Assembly (NCBI GenBank): GCA_023418995.1
Contig: JAEZYP010000063.1
Span: 1 to 64,000, forward strand
DNA length: 64,000 nucleotides
Reading direction: 5' to 3'
Source of the DNA: Bacillota bacterium
GTDB taxonomy: Bacteria; Bacillota; Clostridia; Oscillospirales; Acutalibacteraceae
Below the pieces are notes generated by a model that was not told the DNA's origin, did not search any database, and was given only the letters and a program-made list of their open reading frames with translations. The position numbers and the translations under genes were made by a program. Positions 59,742-64,000 of this stretch are shown piece after piece. Within the stretch, counting starts at the first letter, position 1. Each line of letters opens with the position of its first letter.

Positions 59742-59762
59742 AATAAACTTTGCATATGTGGG

Positions 59763-59800
59763 GAAGCCGACAGGCCGTTATGGTCTGCCGGCTTCTTTTT
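59763..59800 (+). terminator. Attenuator terminator after the Met leader
   Basis: GAAGCCGACAGGCC pairs with GGTCTGCCGGCTTC (one mismatch, one G-U), with loop GTTAT and following TTTTTATT. A weak competing pair (cttcct 59726-59731 with gggaag 59761-59766) could free the arm. Folding is needed to confirm this. Confidence 0.85.
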
Positions 59801-59862
59801 ATTATCGTTAATCGACTATATCAAATTGCGGCAGCGAATCCAAAAAAGAAGGGGATGGTAAC

Positions 59863-61206
59863 TTGCGGTGGGATACAGAACGCCTGCGGCTTCGGATACA
59901 GGCCTTGGCTGGTGGGAGGCGGTATCGATATTCCAGACCGGTGGAGGGGAATTTCAACTGCCTTGCTCCGGGAGAGTTTGATTGGTGGAAATACAAATAT
60001 TACATACGTCAGATTGAACGGGCGGAGCATGGCAAAGGAATCGAAGAATTTTTTATGGGACAAAAACTCACCTTTCTGGGGGATGGCTTTAAAAAAGACA
60101 GCGAATTTACTTTAACCGCAGGTGGTGACCTGCTTTCCGGCAGTGAAATTACCCCGCAGACGACCGGTCACCTATGGGACGACGTGGCGGACTTTTATTT
60201 TAACGCAGATACGGTATACGCAAATTTGGAAACTCCGTTTGCGTGCTCCCAAGGGGTGGGTAATGCACCTAAAAGCGGTATTACCTCTGCTCCAACCCTA
60301 AACGGTTCAGCCGAAATGTTTGCCCGGTTCGAAAACGGAGGCAAAGGAATCACCGCTTTTTCAACCGCAAACAATCACGCTCTGGATGCAGGAGAAGTCG
60401 GATTGGAGGAAACACTGGATTTTCTTGATATGCATGGCTGCCTGCACGTTGGAACGGCAAGAACAGAACAGGAGCGCGACGCAATACCCATGGTTGAAAA
60501 AAACGGAGTGAAGATTGCCTTTATCTCCTATACATTTTCGCTAAACGGAAAAATCCTGCCTGAGGGCAAGGAATATCTGGTTAATTATATTCGGCTGAAC
60601 AAACCGGATTCCGATCTTTCCCTGATTCAAAAGCATGTACGCTCGGCAAGGCGGAACGGCGCCGACATTGTCGTCGCGTGCCTGCATTGGAGTTTGGAAT
60701 TTGAGTCTTATCCTGTTTCTAACGTTATTCACATGGGTCACCGGGTTCTAAGGGAGACCGGAGCGGATGTTATTCTTGGCAACCACGCACATGTGGTTCA
60801 GCCGCTTGAAAGCTATCGGTTTACCGACCCGGTAACGGGCGCGGAAAAGACAGGCTTGATTGCCTATTCGCTGGGGAATCTCGTTTCAGATTTTAACACA
60901 AAAAATTGCCGGATGAGCCTGCTTGTTAAAATTCGCTTTGCAAAAGGCTCTCAAAACGGAACCCCGGCGTCAGGAATCCAGGCGATTCAGTTGAAGCCCA
61001 TTTACACCCATAAGCGCTACAATTTAGGGCAATGCTCTGATTTTCGGCTGCTTGATTTTTTAAAGCTCTCACAGCAGCTGAAAAACGGTGACAACCGGCT
61101 TGGAATCACGAAAAAGGAGGTTCGGGAAATTCTCCGCCTTGAGCGCTTATACAATCGGTTGATTCCTTTCCAAGACACCTTTAGAGAGGAGGCGGACTCC
61201 CTGTGA
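59863..61206 (+). CDS. CapA-family (PGA_cap-like) metallophosphatase protein
   Basis: This 447-residue protein starts at the TTG at 59863 after GGGGATGG. It has no clear signal peptide. Metal-binding motifs of the family are visible: GGDLLSG (about residue 87), TANNHALDAG (about 167) and LGNHAHVVQ (about 305). CapA proteins are associated with poly-gamma-glutamate and with unknown phosphoesterase reactions. Its place between a Met leader and metN is unusual. It overlaps metN as GTGA. A role in methionine-related peptide or wall metabolism is speculation. Confidence 0.8.
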   Translation: MRWDTERLRLRIQALAGGRRYRYSRPVEGNFNCLAPGEFDWWKYKYYIRQIERAEHGKGIEEFFMGQKLTFLGDGFKKDSEFTLTAGGDLLSGSEITPQTTGHLWDDVADFYFNADTVYANLETPFACSQGVGNAPKSGITSAPTLNGSAEMFARFENGGKGITAFSTANNHALDAGEVGLEETLDFLDMHGCLHVGTARTEQERDAIPMVEKNGVKIAFISYTFSLNGKILPEGKEYLVNYIRLNKPDSDLSLIQKHVRSARRNGADIVVACLHWSLEFESYPVSNVIHMGHRVLRETGADVILGNHAHVVQPLESYRFTDPVTGAEKTGLIAYSLGNLVSDFNTKNCRMSLLVKIRFAKGSQNGTPASGIQAIQLKPIYTHKRYNLGQCSDFRLLDFLKLSQQLKNGDNRLGITKKEVREILRLERLYNRLIPFQDTFREEADSL

Positions 61207-62237
61207 TCAGCCTAAAAAATATCAATAAAACCTTTTTTACAAGAGAAAAAGAAATTACTGCGCTTCAGGATATCAATCTGGAGATCGCACAAGGAGACAT
61301 TTTTGGCGTAATCGGCTACAGCGGAGCGGGAAAAAGCACCTTGATCCGCATCGTAAATCTGCTGGAAAGGCCGGATTCCGGAACCGTTACGGTCAACGGT
61401 GTAAACCTCTTGGATGTTGGAGGCCGGAAGTTAGGTGAAATCCGTAGCAGCATAGGTATGATTTTTCAGCAGTTCAACCTGATGAACAGCATCGATGTTT
61501 ACAAAAACATTGCCGCTCCGCTCAAAAACCGGAAGATTCCAAAGCAGGAAATTGATGAAAAGGTGGAAGAATTGCTAAAGCTGGTGGGGCTTTCTGACAA
61601 AAAGCGCGCTTATCCCAACCAACTGAGCGGCGGTCAGAAGCAACGGGTTGCAATTGCCCGCGCACTCAGCAGCAATCCCCGGATTCTCCTCTGTGATGAG
61701 GCAACCTCCGCGCTGGACCCAAATACCACGCAATCTATTTTACAGCTTTTAAGGGAAATTCATGACAAGCTTGGAATCACGATTGTTATCATTACGCACC
61801 AAATGGAGGTTGTAAAGAGCATTTGCAACAGGGTAGCCATTATGGAAGACGGAAAAATCGTGGAGCAGGGAGACATCGTCGATATTTTCACAAATCCGAA
61901 AAGCGGGATCGGCAGAGAATTTGTTTCACGTTCTATCGGCAGCGAATCCATTGAAAAAAGCTTACGGCCGTTTCACGGCAAAATCTACAGGCTTAGCTTC
62001 TTTGGAGCGGTTACACATGAGCCAATTCTTTCTTATCTGTCATCCAGATATCATGTAACCGTCAATATACTGTTCGGCAATATTGAAACTCTGCGCGACA
62101 CCGTGGTAGGAAGTCTTCTTGTGGAGTTTCTTGGGCAGGAGGAAAATATCCGCGACGCGATTGCCTATTATCTGTCGCTGAATACGAAAGTCGAGGTGGT
62201 AAGGGATGCTCAGCAGTCTGATTCCCAATGTGGTTGA
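61203..62237 (+). CDS. metN: Methionine ABC transporter ATP-binding protein MetN
   Basis: This 344-residue protein starts at the GTG at 61203. Walker A is in YSGAGKSTLIRIVNLLERPD, the signature in LSGGQKQRVAIARALSSNPR, and Walker B in LLCDEATSALDPN. A C-terminal NIL domain (about 265-344: IYRLSFFGAVTHEPILSYLS) binds methionine and inhibits transport, as in MetN proteins. It overlaps the MetI start by 32 bases. Confidence 0.95.
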   Translation: MISLKNINKTFFTREKEITALQDINLEIAQGDIFGVIGYSGAGKSTLIRIVNLLERPDSGTVTVNGVNLLDVGGRKLGEIRSSIGMIFQQFNLMNSIDVYKNIAAPLKNRKIPKQEIDEKVEELLKLVGLSDKKRAYPNQLSGGQKQRVAIARALSSNPRILLCDEATSALDPNTTQSILQLLREIHDKLGITIVIITHQMEVVKSICNRVAIMEDGKIVEQGDIVDIFTNPKSGIGREFVSRSIGSESIEKSLRPFHGKIYRLSFFGAVTHEPILSYLSSRYHVTVNILFGNIETLRDTVVGSLLVEFLGQEENIRDAIAYYLSLNTKVEVVRDAQQSDSQCG

Positions 62238-62877
62238 ATATTTTCCGGAAATGATAAAAGCTTTGCAGGAAACGCTTGTGATGGTTTCTTTTTCCGCCCT
62301 GTTTTCCACACTGATTGGAATTCCCATCGGAGTAGCACTTGTTGTCACCTCTGACGGTCACATTCTGGCAAACAAAAAGTTCTATTCCGCCCTTTCCAAA
62401 GTCATCAATACTCTGAGGTCAATTCCTTTTGTGATTCTGATTGCGGCGATTCCCGGCTTCACCCGCCTCATTGTGGGCACAACCATCGGCGTAAAGGGCG
62501 CTATCGTTCCGCTGGTGGCGGCCTGTATCCCGTCTGTGGCGCGGCAGGTGGAAATCGCGTTGGTCAAAGTGGATCGGGGTGTCATTGAGGCATATCAATC
62601 CATGGGTTTTTCACCCGCACAGATTATCATTAAGGTGATTCTGGTGGAAGGGTGCAAGGATATGGTGCTTGCTGTTACAGTTTCGGTTATTAGTCTTATC
62701 GGGTTTTCTGCCATTACCGGAACGGTGGGCGGCGGCGGATTGGGCGATTTCGCCATTCGTTACGGTTACCAGTATTTCAAGAGTGACATTATGCTTGTCA
62801 CGATTTTAGTCATTGTTGCTATCGTTTATCTGATTCAGGGAATCGGAGACTTTCTTTACCGAAAGCTCAGCCATTAA
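62206..62877 (+). CDS. metI: Methionine ABC transporter permease MetI
   Basis: This 223-residue protein has five membrane helices and the MetI pattern: NTLRSIPFVILIAAIPGFTR, then EAYQSMGFSPAQIIIKVILV, the EAA-type loop. It starts at the ATG at 62206 within the metN end, coupling translation. It forms a homodimer in the membrane. Confidence 0.95.
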   Translation: MLSSLIPNVVEYFPEMIKALQETLVMVSFSALFSTLIGIPIGVALVVTSDGHILANKKFYSALSKVINTLRSIPFVILIAAIPGFTRLIVGTTIGVKGAIVPLVAACIPSVARQVEIALVKVDRGVIEAYQSMGFSPAQIIIKVILVEGCKDMVLAVTVSVISLIGFSAITGTVGGGGLGDFAIRYGYQYFKSDIMLVTILVIVAIVYLIQGIGDFLYRKLSH

Positions 62878-62904
62878 ACTATTATTATACAGGAGAGATG
62901 GATC

Positions 62905-63765
62905 ATGAAAAAACTATTAGCCTTATTTTTGGCAGCTGCCCTGGCGGTCAGCACCACCGCCTGCTCCCCGGCCGCTCCCGCGCTCCAGTCTTCCGCGCAA
63001 AAGAGCGCCGCGGGTGCGGACAACGCGTTCTCCCAGCCTGTAACCTTAAAAGTCGGCGTAAACGGAACAGACTTCCGCCTTTGGGATAGTCTGAACAAAC
63101 GGCTCAAGGAGTACAATATCACCCTGCAGCCAATCAGCTTTTCAGATTACATAAAGCCAAATCAGGCACTTGCGGATAAAGAAATCGATTTGAATGCGTT
63201 CCAAACAGAAATTTATTTTAATACCTTCATAAAGCAGCACAGTTTAAATTTGGTGTCCCTTGGCTATACATTTATTGCGCCGATGGGAATTTATTCACAG
63301 AAAACCAAGGATGTTTCCAAAGTTCCGGATAACGCCAGAGTGGCGATTCCAAACGATGCAACAAACGGAGGGCGTGCTCTAATTCTACTGGAATCCGCGG
63401 GATTGCTTAAGCTCGACGGCAAGGATCCGGTAACCCCAACCACCAAGAATATTGCAAGCAACCCCAAAAATCTTCAATTTGTCTCTATGGAATCCGTGCA
63501 GATTCCCCGCGCCCTGAACGATGTGGATCTGGCGGCCATCAACACCGGTGCCGCGACCGACGCGGGATTAAGTCCGGTCAAGGACGCCATCTTCCGTGAA
63601 AATGCAAAGGGAGAATCCGCTAAAAACTATTTTAATATTCTGGCGGTTCGTCCGGAGGATAAAGATAAGCCGGCGTTCAAAAAGCTTCTTGAAGTCTACC
63701 AAACGGATGAAACAAAAAAAGTCATTGATGAAATCTACAAGGGAGCTACTGTTACCGTATGGTAA
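62905..63765 (+). CDS. metQ: Methionine-binding lipoprotein MetQ
   Basis: This 286-residue protein starts at the ATG at 62905 after AGGAG. A lipoprotein signal is clear (STTACS at about residue 20). The NlpA/MetQ fold is seen in DLNAFQTEIYFNTFI, VAIPNDATNGGRALILLESA and DLAAINTGAATDAGL. It delivers methionine to MetNI. A D- or L-methionine preference cannot be judged. Confidence 0.95.
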   Translation: MKKLLALFLAAALAVSTTACSPAAPALQSSAQKSAAGADNAFSQPVTLKVGVNGTDFRLWDSLNKRLKEYNITLQPISFSDYIKPNQALADKEIDLNAFQTEIYFNTFIKQHSLNLVSLGYTFIAPMGIYSQKTKDVSKVPDNARVAIPNDATNGGRALILLESAGLLKLDGKDPVTPTTKNIASNPKNLQFVSMESVQIPRALNDVDLAAINTGAATDAGLSPVKDAIFRENAKGESAKNYFNILAVRPEDKDKPAFKKLLEVYQTDETKKVIDEIYKGATVTVW

Positions 63766-63825
63766 GCTTTCGAATAATTGACAAAGCGGAGGCTATCCGC
63801 ACGAATATAGCAAGGGGGCGTTTTT

Positions 63826-64000
63826 GTGTCTGATTTTCGAAACCAGACCTTACAATATATAAATGAAAACCAGCAGCTCTTTCGGGATGCGGCCAAACAA
63901 ATTCACGAGCATCCTGAGGTTTCCAACTACGAGTTCTTTGCGTGCGAGCTTCTCTCAGAAATTCTGCGCAGCCACGGATTTCAGATTGCAAAAAATGCGG
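63826..64000 (+). CDS. M20-family amidohydrolase/metallopeptidase (partial, N-terminus only)
   Basis: A GTG start at 63826, after AAGGGGG, opens a frame to the window end (58 complete codons). The N-terminus includes the M20 motif IHEHPEVSNYE and the helix FFACELLSEILRSHGFQIAK, as in N-acyl-amino acid amidohydrolases of the AbgB type. It follows metQ by 60 bases, so it is likely part of the same operon. It may release methionine or cysteine from acylated or peptide forms. Confidence 0.7.
   Translation, partial: MSDFRNQTLQYINENQQLFRDAAKQIHEHPEVSNYEFFACELLSEILRSHGFQIAKNA

Noticed and set aside
59560..59862. SAM riboswitch or T-box before the met operon
   Set aside because: I saw no S-box core and no T-box TGGNACC-type motif. 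The space is taken by the leader ORF and one terminator.

Overview
The window looks like the chromosome of a motile, Gram-positive, anaerobic Clostridia-type bacterium, probably of the Oscillospiraceae/Ruminococcaceae side. That placement is an inference. It rests on a fla/che cluster with FliY, CheC, CheD, FliW and CsrA, strong AGGAGG-type ribosome sites, an Rnf complex, SH3-type wall proteins and lipoprotein solute-binding proteins. Nothing was searched against a database.

Region 1 (1-7626) is the right end of an integrated mobile element, whose other end lies off the left edge. It holds a leftward operon: an exported Trp-rich protein, a small anchored protein, small unknown proteins and a winged-helix replication-type protein. 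Two divergent XRE regulators with operator-like repeats, a DUF4160/DUF2442 pair and a large serine recombinase follow. The last 22 bases of the recombinase gene, read on the opposite strand, lie inside the 3' end of a tRNA-Leu(CAA) gene. That tRNA is therefore the likely attachment site.

Region 2 (7740-14830) is a leftward energy operon: apbE, a NusG-II-domain protein, a Gx-type membrane protein, then rnfC-D-G-E-A-B. ApbE attaches FMN to RnfG and RnfD. The Rnf complex couples ferredoxin:NAD oxidoreduction to ion pumping. The divergent gene at 15115-17877 encodes a secreted lysozyme with several SH3 domains.

Region 3 (18178-25200) is a leftward late-flagellar block: flgM, flgN, flgK, flgL, a small unknown, fliW, csrA and fliC. 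flgM has a near-perfect sigma-D promoter and fliC has a good one. The fliC leader carries two GGA sites, one in a hairpin loop and one in the Shine-Dalgarno, as expected for CsrA control.

Region 4 (25300-50660) is one long rightward flagellar operon: flgB, flgC, fliE-K, flgD, a TIGR02530-type gene, flgE, flbD, motA, motB, fliM, fliY, cheY, fliO-R, flhB, flhA, fliA, two flgF/flgG-type genes, a fapA-like gene, cheC and cheD. It ends in a strong terminator. fliL, flhF and flhG are missing from their usual places, and flgD lacks an ATG, GTG or TTG start. Leftward fliD (1094 codons, unusually long), fliS and a FliT-like gene follow, then a divergent HD-GYP phosphodiesterase.

Region 5 (56300-64000) has two sulfur amino acid uptake operons. 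Each begins with a promoter, a short AT element, a short leader ORF and an intrinsic terminator about 22 bases after the leader stop. The first leader (32 codons) has seven Cys codons, four of them consecutive, and precedes a polar amino acid ABC transporter, probably for cystine. The second (37 codons) mixes Met and Cys codons and precedes capA-like, metN, metI, metQ and an M20 peptidase. This paired leader-peptide attenuation architecture is the most interesting feature of the window.
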